DNA of 64,000 nt from F22 sp963668535 (GTDB lineage Bacteria; Bacteroidota; Bacteroidia; Bacteroidales; Bacteroidaceae). Below the pieces are notes generated by a model. It was not told the origin of the DNA and did no database searches. It was given only the letters and a program-made list of their open reading frames with translations. The translations under genes were made by a program, and so were the position numbers. Shown piece after piece: positions 45,249 through 53,837 of the stretch (positions are counted from its first letter, which is position 1; every line of letters starts with the position of its first letter). Location of the stretch: positions 558,001-622,000 of the forward strand of contig OY764867.1 in the NCBI GenBank assembly GCA_963668535.1, given 5' to 3'.

Positions 45249-45275
45249 ACAATTTATTATTAATGTGGTATATTT

Positions 45276-46229
45276 TTAATCGACATGCTTTTTACAAAGA
45301 TGCTTAAAGTCCATCTTCATTTGTTCCAAGCCTTCTAACAATTGCACTTTAGGTTCCCAGTTCAACACCTTCTTAGCCAGTGAAATATCTGGTTGGCGTT
45401 GTTTAGGGTCATCATTAGGAAGTGGCTTAAATACTATTTGAGAATGTGAATTGGTCACCTCAATAACTTTTTGAGCGAGCTCCAATATAGTGAATTCATT
45501 AGGATTACCGATATTAACAGGTCCTGTAAAATCATCAGGAGTATCCATCAAACGAATCATCCCCTCAATCAAATCATCTACATACTGGAAACTACGTGTT
45601 TGTGTTCCATCCCCATAAATAGTAATATCTTCTCCGCGCAATGCTTGGCCAATGAAATTGGTCACTACTCGCCCATCATGAGGTTGCATCTGAGGGCCAT
45701 AAGTATTGAAGATACGCACAATTTTAATGCGTACTTTATTTTGACGATGAAAGTCCATAAACAACGTTTCAGCTGCGCGTTTTCCCTCATCGTAACAAGA
45801 ACGATCACCTACCGTATTGACATTTCCCCAATAAGACTCTACTTGAGGATGCACCAATGGATCACCATAGACCTCAGAAGTCGATGCTTGAAGAATCTTG
45901 GCATTGATTGAAGTAGCCAATTCCAACATATTAATAGCCCCCAACACAGACGTACGTGTTGTTTTGATTGGATCATATTGATAATGCACAGGACTTGCAG
46001 GACAAGCTAAATTGTAAATTTCATCTACAATAGCGTGATAAGGTACAGTTACATCATGACGCACCAACTCAAAGTGCTTATTGCCAATTAAGTGTAATAT
46101 ATTTTCTTTTGATCCCGTAAAATAATTATCTAAACAAATCACATCGTGACCATCATTAACTAATCGAGTACATAAATGAGAGCCGATAAAGCCAGCTCCT
46201 CCAGTGACAAGTATTCTTTTCATGCGCAT
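45276..46229 (-). CDS. UDP-glucuronate decarboxylase (UDP-xylose synthase)
   Basis: An extended short-chain dehydrogenase, 317 residues. The N-terminal NAD-binding TGGAGFIGSHLC, the LACPASPVHYQ loop, the catalytic pair in SCYDEGKRAAE (Tyr-x3-Lys) and RIFNTYGPQMQPHDGRVV are those of UDP-glucuronate decarboxylases, which make UDP-xylose for polysaccharides. The alternative, dTDP-glucose 4,6-dehydratase, lacks the SCYDEGKR reading. Either of two adjacent ATGs may start it (MRMKR or MKR). No glycosyltransferases are near, so the acceptor is unknown. It has a clear promoter (46264-46294) and is followed by the signalling hybrid. Confidence 0.9.
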   Translation of the reverse strand: MRMKRILVTGGAGFIGSHLCTRLVNDGHDVICLDNYFTGSKENILHLIGNKHFELVRHDVTVPYHAIVDEIYNLACPASPVHYQYDPIKTTRTSVLGAINMLELATSINAKILQASTSEVYGDPLVHPQVESYWGNVNTVGDRSCYDEGKRAAETLFMDFHRQNKVRIKIVRIFNTYGPQMQPHDGRVVTNFIGQALRGEDITIYGDGTQTRSFQYVDDLIEGMIRLMDTPDDFTGPVNIGNPNEFTILELAQKVIEVTNSHSQIVFKPLPNDDPKQRQPDISLAKKVLNWEPKVQLLEGLEQMKMDFKHLCKKHVD

Positions 46230-46263
46230 TTACAATATTTAAATTCATCTATCCACATAGCCA

Positions 46264-46294
46264 CAAATATAGCATTTGTTACGCTAGCAGCAAA
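46264..46294 (-). promoter_or_regulatory. Promoter for the nucleotide-sugar / kinase unit
   Basis: TTTG (46291-46294), 19 bases, TATATTTG (46264-46271) on the minus strand, 34 bases before the start codon. Confidence 0.65.
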
Positions 46295-46364
46295 ATTATA
46301 TTTGGTCAAAATATGACAAGAATATACATATCACCGCTAAGTGATGCTAAAGATACAGTTTTTC

Positions 46365-46395
46365 TTGCCAATATCAAGCACTTTATTTAATTTTG
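46365..46395 (+). promoter_or_regulatory. Promoter for uvrB
   Basis: TTG (46365-46367), 20 bases, TAATTTTG (46388-46395), 53 bases before the uvrB ATG. An inverted repeat TTAGCAT-aagtc-ATGCTAA lies just downstream at 46405-46423. Confidence 0.65.
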
Positions 46396-46448
46396 CTGCT
46401 TGTTATTAGCATAAGTCATGCTAACAATTATCATCTAGAGATCTCAAT

Positions 46449-48500
46449 ATGGACTACAAAATCACCTCAAAATACAAGCCTACTGGTGACCAACCAGAAG
46501 CTATCGCTCAACTTGTTCAGGGATTACAGGATCAATTGCCTGCACAAACACTTTTGGGGGTAACTGGTTCGGGTAAAACATTTACAATTGCCAATGTGAT
46601 TGCACAGCATAAACGTCCGACACTTATCCTAAGTCATAATAAAACTTTGGCAGCACAACTATACAGTGAATTCAAAGCTTTCTTTCCTAATAATGCCGTA
46701 GAATACTATGTCTCTTACTATGACTATTATCAACCTGAGGCTTATTTACCAGGGCAAGATCTATACATAGAAAAGGATCTACAAATCAATGAAGAGATTG
46801 ACCAACTACGCCTAGCAGCCACTTCTCAACTGCTATCTGGTCGAAGTGATGTTATCGTAATTTCCTCAGTCTCGTGCATCTATGGTATGGGAAACCCTGC
46901 TGATTTTTACAATAGTGTCATTCGGGTCCAAGTAGGTGACCAAATAGACCGCAACAAACTCTTACGCAATTTGGTTGACAGCTTATATGAGCGCAACGAT
47001 TTAGCTGTAAACAGAGGACAGTTTCGTGTTAAAGGAGATACCGTAGATGTGTATCTAGCCTACGCCGAACAAATGATACGCATTATCTATTGGGGAGATG
47101 AAATAGAAGAAATACAAGAAATCAACCCCATTGATGGGCACGTCATCAGTAAGTTTGAGCACTTTGACATCTATCCAGCCAATCTCTTTATGACTTCAAA
47201 GGAGAAATTAGATGCTGCCATGCGTCAGATAGAAATGGACCTGGTCAAACATGTTGAGTATTTTGAATCAATAGGGCGCCCGTATGAAGGAGCGCGATTA
47301 AAAGAACGTGTCACTTATGACTTGGAAATGATGCGAGAACTCGGACACTGCAAAGGGATAGAAAACTATTCTCGTTATTTCGATGGTCGAGAAAGCGGTA
47401 GTCGCCCTTATTGTTTACTCGACTTCTTCCCGAAGGACTTTTTACTTGTCATAGATGAAAGCCACGTGAGTGTGCCGCAAATTCGTGCGATGTATGGTGG
47501 AGATAAAGCTCGTAAAATGAATCTAGTTGAGTATGGTTTTCGTCTACCTGCTGCAATGGATAATCGGCCACTTAAATTTGAAGAATTTGAAACCCTTACC
47601 CCACAAACCATTTTTGTGAGTGCCACCCCTGCTGATTATGAATTGGCACGCAGTGAAGGTATTATTGTGGAACAAGTTATTCGTCCAACAGGTCTATTAG
47701 ATCCTAAAATTGAAGTTCGTCCTAGCGAAAACCAGATTGACGACCTGATGGAAGAAATTCATAAACGCATCGAAAAGAACGAGAGGGTACTAGTGACTTG
47801 TTTGACCAAACGAATGGCCGAAGAACTGAGTGAATATCTATTAGACTACAATATCAAAACAGCGTATATACATAGCGACGTAGATACACTGGATCGAGTC
47901 AAAATCATGGATGATTTGCGACAAGGTAATTATGATGTATTAGTTGGCGTAAACCTACTTCGTGAGGGCCTCGACCTTCCAGAAGTGTCTCTTGTAGCCA
48001 TTTTGGATGCCGACAAAGAAGGTTTTTTACGTTCTCATCGCTCTTTAACACAAACAGTTGGACGTGCTGCACGTAATATTAATGGTATGGCTATCATGTA
48101 TGCAGACAAAATCACAGATAGTATGCAACAAACGATAGACGAAACCGCACGTCGCAGGAAGAAACAAATGGACTATAATACAGCTCATGGTATTACACCT
48201 CAGCAAATTATAAAAGATAGAAACTTAGCTGTATTCAAGTCAAATACTGAGTTTTCCGATAACAAACAAACACAAGCGAATATTGATCCTCAGGCTTATA
48301 CGCAAGAGACACACAATCTCAGCGTAGCAGCCGATCCAATCTTACAGCATATGTCGACTGTGCAACTTGAAAAAGCTATTGCTCACAGCCGTGAACTAAT
48401 GCTTGAAGCTTCTAAAGCGTTAAACTTTACCGAAGCTGCAGCTCACAGAGACGAGCTCCTACGTTTGGAAGAAATTATGAAAAAGCACGTCAGTCAGTAA
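46449..48500 (+). CDS. uvrB: Excinuclease ABC subunit B
   Basis: UvrB is the damage-verifying helicase-like subunit of nucleotide excision repair. The 683-residue protein has Walker A GVTGSGKTFTIANV, the beta-hairpin region YYVSYYDYYQPEAYLP, the motif DESHVSVPQIRAMY, and the helicase-C part with LVGVNLLREGLDLPEVSLV and QTVGRAARN. The C-terminal UvrC-binding helices (MLEASKALNFTEAAAHRDEL) are present. The length is standard. It stands alone between its own promoter and a terminator shared with tRNA-Pro. Confidence 0.97.
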   Translation: MDYKITSKYKPTGDQPEAIAQLVQGLQDQLPAQTLLGVTGSGKTFTIANVIAQHKRPTLILSHNKTLAAQLYSEFKAFFPNNAVEYYVSYYDYYQPEAYLPGQDLYIEKDLQINEEIDQLRLAATSQLLSGRSDVIVISSVSCIYGMGNPADFYNSVIRVQVGDQIDRNKLLRNLVDSLYERNDLAVNRGQFRVKGDTVDVYLAYAEQMIRIIYWGDEIEEIQEINPIDGHVISKFEHFDIYPANLFMTSKEKLDAAMRQIEMDLVKHVEYFESIGRPYEGARLKERVTYDLEMMRELGHCKGIENYSRYFDGRESGSRPYCLLDFFPKDFLLVIDESHVSVPQIRAMYGGDKARKMNLVEYGFRLPAAMDNRPLKFEEFETLTPQTIFVSATPADYELARSEGIIVEQVIRPTGLLDPKIEVRPSENQIDDLMEEIHKRIEKNERVLVTCLTKRMAEELSEYLLDYNIKTAYIHSDVDTLDRVKIMDDLRQGNYDVLVGVNLLREGLDLPEVSLVAILDADKEGFLRSHRSLTQTVGRAARNINGMAIMYADKITDSMQQTIDETARRRKKQMDYNTAHGITPQQIIKDRNLAVFKSNTEFSDNKQTQANIDPQAYTQETHNLSVAADPILQHMSTVQLEKAIAHSRELMLEASKALNFTEAAAHRDELLRLEEIMKKHVSQ

Positions 48501-48528
48501 TTCGTTATCATCCAATCAACATATAGAT

Positions 48529-48562
48529 AAAGGCGTGTTAGATATAAGTCTAACACGCCTTT
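48529..48562. terminator. Bidirectional terminator uvrB / tRNA-Pro
   Basis: Perfect 14-base stem (48529-48542 with 48549-48562), six-base loop, flanked by A and T. Confidence 0.82.
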
Positions 48563-48578
48563 AACTATATATTATTCG

Positions 48579-48652
48579 TCGGGATGACAGGATTTGAACC
48601 TGCGACCACTCGCCCCCCAGACGAGCACTCTACCGGGCTGAGCTACATCCCG
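48579..48652 (-). tRNA. tRNA-Pro (anticodon GGG)
   Basis: A 74-base cloverleaf on the minus strand: acceptor CGGGATG/CATCCCG, anticodon stem CTCGT/GCGAG with loop CTGGGGG (anticodon GGG), T-arm GCAGG-TTCAAAT-CCTGT, discriminator A. The next bases are CGA, so CCA is not encoded. Confidence 0.95.
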
Positions 48653-48708
48653 AATAATACCCCTAAACAAAAAGTACACAAACAAGTGTACAGGTAGCTT
48701 TGGGAACA

Positions 48709-48740
48709 CAAAAGTAATACTTTCAAGAACAAAAAACAAA
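48709..48740 (-). promoter_or_regulatory. Promoter for tRNA-Pro
   Basis: TTTG (48737-48740), 20 bases, TACTTTTG (48709-48716) on the minus strand, 56 bases before the tRNA. Confidence 0.65.
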
Positions 48741-48882
48741 TGATTCGATTTATTTATCACACAGTATTTCATGTATATTGGTTCATAGACAATACAAATT
48801 TATTAATAGGCTCCCAGCTAGCATGTATAGATGATGTGATTTACACACGCTCGTGAAGTATCGTACACGAAATTAGATAAAA

Positions 48883-48922
48883 AATAAGAGTCGTTGTCAC
48901 ACGTTTGACAACGACTCTTATT
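48883..48922 (-). terminator. Terminator after pepD
   Basis: Perfect 17-base stem (48883-48899 with 48906-48922), six-base loop, followed on the minus strand by TTTT. Confidence 0.8.
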
Positions 48923-48946
48923 CTTAGAATATATCCTATTTAAAAA

Positions 48947-50404
48947 TTACTTCTTAGGAGTTTGCGCTAAAGTAGCCACAAGGAAGTCCCAGAACTTTTG
49001 TACTGTAGGAATTAATGCACGTTCATCTGGTGAGTGTGGAGAACGCAAAGTAGGGCCAAAACTAATCATGTCTAAGCCAGGTACATTTGCACCAATAATA
49101 CCACATTCCAAACCGGCGTGAATCACTTTGACTTCTGGAGCCACACCAAATTGTTCTTCGTAGCTCTTGGTCATCGCAGCAAGAATTGGACTATGCACAT
49201 CTGGCTGCCATCCACTGTAAGAGCCACTAAGTTCCACTTTCATACCAGCCATAGAAAAGCAACTTTCAAGAGATGTAGATAAATACTCTTTCTGACTATC
49301 ACTAGAACTACGTACCAAAATCTTCACATCAGCCATACCATGACCGATTTCAATAATAGCCAAGTTGCTTGATGTTTCCACTGTACCTGGAATACTTGGA
49401 ATCATGCGTTCCACACCATTAGGGCATGCAAAAATAGCATCAATCAAACAATCTTGAATTTCTTCAGGAACTTGCTGCACGGCCTTGTCAACAACGACTG
49501 CTTGAACAGTAATTGGAGTTTCAATAGCATCATATTCTTCGTTGAATACTCCTTGGCAGTAACTAGCCAATTCGATAACTTCATCTTCATTGCCTTTAGG
49601 AACAGATACCTTAACGACACACTCACGAGGAATGGCATTACGCATATTTCCACCATGCCAACTGACTAGGCGTCCTTCGTATGTAGCAATAATCTCACGT
49701 ACCATGCGTACCATCAATTTGTTGGCATTAGCACGTCCTTGGTTGATTTCAAGTCCAGAGTGTCCACCTCGAAGACCTTTTATAGTCAATTCAAGAGTCA
49801 CGTCATCATCATCCGCTTCTTCATCTTTATATTCTAAAGTAGCAGTTAGATCGATACCACCGGCGCAACCAATGTATAATTCACCTTCATCTTCTGAATC
49901 AAGATTTAATAAAATTTCACCTTGAATATCTTCGCCCTTTAAACCGAAAGCACCTACCATACCTGTTTCTTCATCCATGGTAATAAGTACTTCCACAGGA
50001 CCGTGAACTAGATCTGTAGCTTCCAAAACGGACATAGCAGCAGCAACACCTAGACCATTATCGGCACCTAGTGTTGTTCCTTTAGCCTTCAACCATTCAC
50101 CATCTACATATGTTTGAATGGGATCTTTTTCAAAATCGTGTACCGTATCAGTATTCTTCTGAGGCACCATATCCATATGTGCTTGAAGAATGACCCCTTT
50201 GCGGTCTTCCATTCCTGGAGTCGCAGGTTTTCTAATGATCACATTACCTATAGAATCGACTTTTGTTTCTAAACCTAAGTTTTGTCCAAAATCAACTAAG
50301 AATTTGGTAACTGGTTCCATATAGCCCGATGGGCGTGGGATTTGTGTCAAAGCGTGAAAATTACGCCACACATTCTCTGGTTTAAGGGAAAGGATTTCTT
50401 GCAT
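48947..50404 (-). CDS. pepD: Aminoacyl-histidine dipeptidase (M20 family)
   Basis: A cytoplasmic zinc dipeptidase (M20 family, PepD/peptidase D) that splits Xaa-His and other dipeptides. The 485-residue product has the metal-binding motifs LQAHMDMVPQK, GADNGLGVAAAM, the catalytic-base motif TMDEETGMVGAFGL, and LNLDSEDEGELYIGCAGG, with the C-terminal metal ligand in HSPDERALI. ATG at 50404 (MQEILSLKPENVW) is the usual start; a GTG at 50431 would add nine unlikely residues. It starts 28 bases after the YbhN-like gene on the same strand. Confidence 0.93.
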   Translation of the reverse strand: MQEILSLKPENVWRNFHALTQIPRPSGYMEPVTKFLVDFGQNLGLETKVDSIGNVIIRKPATPGMEDRKGVILQAHMDMVPQKNTDTVHDFEKDPIQTYVDGEWLKAKGTTLGADNGLGVAAAMSVLEATDLVHGPVEVLITMDEETGMVGAFGLKGEDIQGEILLNLDSEDEGELYIGCAGGIDLTATLEYKDEEADDDDVTLELTIKGLRGGHSGLEINQGRANANKLMVRMVREIIATYEGRLVSWHGGNMRNAIPRECVVKVSVPKGNEDEVIELASYCQGVFNEEYDAIETPITVQAVVVDKAVQQVPEEIQDCLIDAIFACPNGVERMIPSIPGTVETSSNLAIIEIGHGMADVKILVRSSSDSQKEYLSTSLESCFSMAGMKVELSGSYSGWQPDVHSPILAAMTKSYEEQFGVAPEVKVIHAGLECGIIGANVPGLDMISFGPTLRSPHSPDERALIPTVQKFWDFLVATLAQTPKK

Positions 50405-50431
50405 AGTTATTTTGTTGTTTTTGAGGTACAC

Positions 50432-51412
50432 TCACTTTTTAGAATAAAAGGAGAGATATACCATACTTATTAGACTGAGCAAAGCTACTAAAAAAGTTTG
50501 AATTGCGTGCACAATGAATGCAAAATCTGCGGCATCATTTTGAGACACACCATAAATCATCAGACCTGCAATAACGGCCGCATGCCAAGGTCCTGCTCCA
50601 TTGGGTGTAGGCACCAAAATGGCGAAGCTACCAAGCACAAAGCCCAACAAACCTGCCCCTATACCCAGATGTGCAGTGAATGGGAAACTATAAAATGCAA
50701 GATAAAAATGCAAGAAATAACTCAACCAAATACCCGCTGTAAACAACACGTATAAACCAGGATATTTTACTTGACGAATGGACTGAACACCACTCCATAC
50801 ATCCAGAGCTATTCGCTTAATACGTGTATGTAAACGTAAACGACGTATAACCATCACACCTATCCAGATAAGAATAAGCACTGCAGACAAGATTGCATAC
50901 AACGGTACATCGTGCAAAACAGACTGCCAGTTTTCTAGCTTACTAGTATCTATCTCAACGACACGTTCTAATAAGGTCCACTGGGTGAGCATAGACAAGA
51001 AGACAAAAACAAGCGAACTCAACATATCGACTACCCGCTCACTCACCACGGTACCTAAGGATGTACTAAAAGGAACTTTAGCCTCTCGATCAAGCACAGT
51101 ACAGCGACTGACTTCTCCCAATCGTGGAACGACCAAATTGGTGCCATAACTCAACAAGATAGCATGTACACACAATGCCTTATCGGGGTTATAGCCCAAA
51201 GGGGATAGTGTCAGTCTCCATCGCCAGCCACGAAACACATGACCTGTGACTCCGAAAACTAAAGACAACAACATCCACCAGGGGTTCATTTGATTGACAA
51301 AGACATCTCCAGCACGTGAAAAATCAAAATCTCTGTAGAGCCAGATCAGTATCGAGAAGCCTATCAATAACGGAAAAATTACTTTTAAGGCTTTTATGAC
51401 GGATTTATTCAA
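50432..51412 (-). CDS. YbhN-like (LPG synthase TM region) membrane protein
   Basis: A 326-residue integral membrane protein with about eight hydrophobic segments, of the lysylphosphatidylglycerol synthase transmembrane region family (YbhN, UPF0104). Family signs are GHVFRGWRWRLTLSPLGY, RLGEVSRCTVLDREAKVPF and PTPNGAGPWHAAVIAG. It lacks the catalytic transferase domain of true MprF, so a flippase-like or transport role is more likely; not known. It is divergent from ksgA, with 145 bases between the start codons, and pepD follows 28 bases downstream. Confidence 0.85.
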   Translation of the reverse strand: MNKSVIKALKVIFPLLIGFSILIWLYRDFDFSRAGDVFVNQMNPWWMLLSLVFGVTGHVFRGWRWRLTLSPLGYNPDKALCVHAILLSYGTNLVVPRLGEVSRCTVLDREAKVPFSTSLGTVVSERVVDMLSSLVFVFLSMLTQWTLLERVVEIDTSKLENWQSVLHDVPLYAILSAVLILIWIGVMVIRRLRLHTRIKRIALDVWSGVQSIRQVKYPGLYVLFTAGIWLSYFLHFYLAFYSFPFTAHLGIGAGLLGFVLGSFAILVPTPNGAGPWHAAVIAGLMIYGVSQNDAADFAFIVHAIQTFLVALLSLISMVYLSFYSKK

Positions 51413-51461
51413 CTTATTTTATATCTATGTGTAATTATATGAAAGGATTTTGTCTCTTTGC

Positions 51462-51492
51462 TTGGTACAAATCAATAGAAATTTTATCTTTG
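51462..51492 (+). promoter_or_regulatory. Promoter for ksgA-mgtE-DUF349
   Basis: TTG (51462-51464), 20 bases, TATCTTTG (51485-51492), 65 bases before the ksgA ATG. Confidence 0.65.
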
Positions 51493-51557
51493 TACTGTCG
51501 GAAAGTAAAATTCAACGACAAAGATAGCATTTTTCTGAAAAAATGAACGATAAATAA

Positions 51558-52379
51558 ATGATGAACAATAAGGTAAGACCTAAAAAGTTTCTAGGCCAAC
51601 ACTTTCTAACGGATTTGAAAGTAGCTCAAGATATTGCAGATACTGTCGAAACCTGTGAAGGGCTCCCAGTATTGGAAGTTGGTCCTGGTATGGGTGTACT
51701 GACTCAATATCTTTTAACAAAAAAACGTCCATTAAAAGTAATCGAGATCGATTACGAATCAATCGAGTATCTTAAGGAAAATTTTCCAGAGATGGAAGAA
51801 GATATCATCGAAGGAGATTTTCTAAAGATGAATTTAGAAGAACTTTTTGATGGTCAACAATTTGTATTAACTGGCAATTACCCATACAATATTTCTAGTC
51901 AAATATTTTTTAAAATGCTGGATTATAAAGAATTGATACCTTGCTGTACTGGGATGATTCAAAAAGAAGTGGCCGAAAGAATTGCGGCTGGCCCAGGAAG
52001 TAAGACCTACGGTATTATCAGCGTATTGATTCAAGCTTGGTATAAAGTAGAATACTTATTTACGGTCAGTGAAAAGGTATTTAACCCACCACCAAAAGTG
52101 AAGAGTGCCGTTATACGAATGACAAGAAACGATGTCCAAGATTTAGGATGCGATCCTAAACTATTTAAAACCATCGTTAAGACGACATTCAATCAACGAC
52201 GAAAAACATTGCGAAACTCAATCAGACCTATATTAGGTAAAGGAGATCCAATTACTGAAGATCCGCTATTTAATAAGCGTCCTGAACAACTCAGTGTACA
52301 AGAATTTATTGAGTTGACCAATAGAGTGGCAAGCGCACAAGAAAAAATAAAAGCTGCTCAAAAAGCAACAACAGAATAA
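51558..52379 (+). CDS. ksgA: 16S rRNA dimethyladenosine transferase
   Basis: KsgA dimethylates two adjacent adenosines near the 3' end of 16S rRNA, a late check in small-subunit assembly. The 273-residue protein has the start KKFLGQHFLTD, the SAM-binding VLEVGPGMGVLTQYLL, and the catalytic NYPYNISSQIFFKML (NLPYxIS-type). The C-terminal domain holds VFNPPPKVKSAVIRM and TFNQRRKTLRNSI. The length is standard and two adjacent ATG codons may start it. It heads a plus-strand unit with mgtE (68-base gap) and the DUF349 gene. Confidence 0.96.
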   Translation: MMNNKVRPKKFLGQHFLTDLKVAQDIADTVETCEGLPVLEVGPGMGVLTQYLLTKKRPLKVIEIDYESIEYLKENFPEMEEDIIEGDFLKMNLEELFDGQQFVLTGNYPYNISSQIFFKMLDYKELIPCCTGMIQKEVAERIAAGPGSKTYGIISVLIQAWYKVEYLFTVSEKVFNPPPKVKSAVIRMTRNDVQDLGCDPKLFKTIVKTTFNQRRKTLRNSIRPILGKGDPITEDPLFNKRPEQLSVQEFIELTNRVASAQEKIKAAQKATTE

Positions 52380-52447
52380 GGCAGTTTTTGAGTTATATAT
52401 GGGTCTAATCAAGTTTTAAACTGGCTGGACAATAGAAAAGAAAGACA

Positions 52448-53800
52448 ATGTATCAAGAGCAAAACATACACTTAGTAGATGAGCTCAAGAAGTTGATTGA
52501 GAACAATGAATCTCAACAGCTTCAACAGACATTGACACAACTCCATCCAGCTGATATCGCTGAGATGATGGACGAGTTGACGCTAGATGAAGCCCAAGTC
52601 ATCTACACGCTGCTCTCCAATGAGATGGCGGCTGACGTCATCGTTGAGATGGATGATGATGACAGAAATAAGCTCCTCAATTCTCTTTCATCCGAAACGA
52701 TTGCCAAGCGTTTTGTAGACCATATGGACTCGGACGATGCGGTAGAAATCATCCGTGATTTGGATGATGCTAAGCAAGATGAAGTCCTTTCACATATTGA
52801 AGACATCGAACAAGCGGGAGATATCGTCGAGCTGTTAAAGTATGATGAAAATACGGCTGGTGGTTTGATGGGGACAGAAATGGTTGTCGTCAACGAGAAC
52901 TGGAGTATGCCCAAATGTCTCGATGAGATGAGACAACAAGCTGAAGAGCTTGATCAGATTTATTACGTATATGTAGTAGATGATGATGAAAGACTACAAG
53001 GAATATTTCCTTTAAAAAAGATGATTACTGACCCTTCAGTCTCTAAAGTAAAACATGTAATGAAGCGAAATCCGTATACAGTGCATGTAGATACAGAAAT
53101 TGAAGACGTCGTTCAAGATATTGAAAAATACAACCTCGTAGCAGTACCTGTAATCGACAGTATTGGTCGACTTGTAGGACAAATTACGGTGGATGATGTG
53201 ATGGATGAGGCACGTGAAATCTCGGAAAAAGATTATCAAATGGCCTCTGGTCTATCAGAAGATGTTGAAGGCGATGACAACGTGTGGTTGCAAACCCGCG
53301 CACGTCTACCTTGGCTACTTATCGGTATGGTAGGTGGAGTAAGTAACTCTTGGATATTAGGAGGCTTTTCTGAAGTCTTTACAGCTCATCCAGAGATGGC
53401 CCTCTTCATCCCGCTTATTGGCGGAACTGGAGGAAATGTCGGGACACAATCGTCAGCGATTGTGGTACAAGGCTTGGCAAATAACAGCATGAATTCCAAA
53501 AATATTTGGAGACAACTGATTAAAGAATCGTTGGTGGCGCTCATAAACGCTTCATTAATCTGCCTGTTACTGTATGCCTACACGTTCTTCCGATTTGGTG
53601 CTGTTTCTGTCATTACATATTCAGTACCAATAAGTCTGTTCTCAGTGGTTATGTTTGCTTCGTTATTTGGCACTTTTGTACCAATGATACTAGAACGATT
53701 CAAAATTGATCCTGCTATTGCGACAGGCCCTTTTATTGCGATTACTAATGACATCATAGGCATGATGCTGTATATGGGAGTTACGAGTTTGTTGTCGTAA
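52448..53800 (+). CDS. mgtE: Magnesium transporter MgtE
   Basis: MgtE is a Mg2+ channel gated by cytoplasmic magnesium. The 450-residue protein has the acidic N-domain (LHPADIAEMMDELTLDEAQV and further DD/DE runs), two CBS motifs (residues about 140-255; IFPLKKMITDP and LVGQITVDDVMDEAREI), and five C-terminal membrane helices with the pore motif GGTGGNVGTQSSAIVVQGL and GPFIAITNDIIGM. Length is standard. It lies between ksgA and the DUF349 gene, an order found in other Bacteroidales. Confidence 0.95.
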   Translation: MYQEQNIHLVDELKKLIENNESQQLQQTLTQLHPADIAEMMDELTLDEAQVIYTLLSNEMAADVIVEMDDDDRNKLLNSLSSETIAKRFVDHMDSDDAVEIIRDLDDAKQDEVLSHIEDIEQAGDIVELLKYDENTAGGLMGTEMVVVNENWSMPKCLDEMRQQAEELDQIYYVYVVDDDERLQGIFPLKKMITDPSVSKVKHVMKRNPYTVHVDTEIEDVVQDIEKYNLVAVPVIDSIGRLVGQITVDDVMDEAREISEKDYQMASGLSEDVEGDDNVWLQTRARLPWLLIGMVGGVSNSWILGGFSEVFTAHPEMALFIPLIGGTGGNVGTQSSAIVVQGLANNSMNSKNIWRQLIKESLVALINASLICLLLYAYTFFRFGAVSVITYSVPISLFSVVMFASLFGTFVPMILERFKIDPAIATGPFIAITNDIIGMMLYMGVTSLLS

Positions 53801-53837
53801 TTCTGGGAAACTTAAGTCTAACATAAAGAATGTAAAG

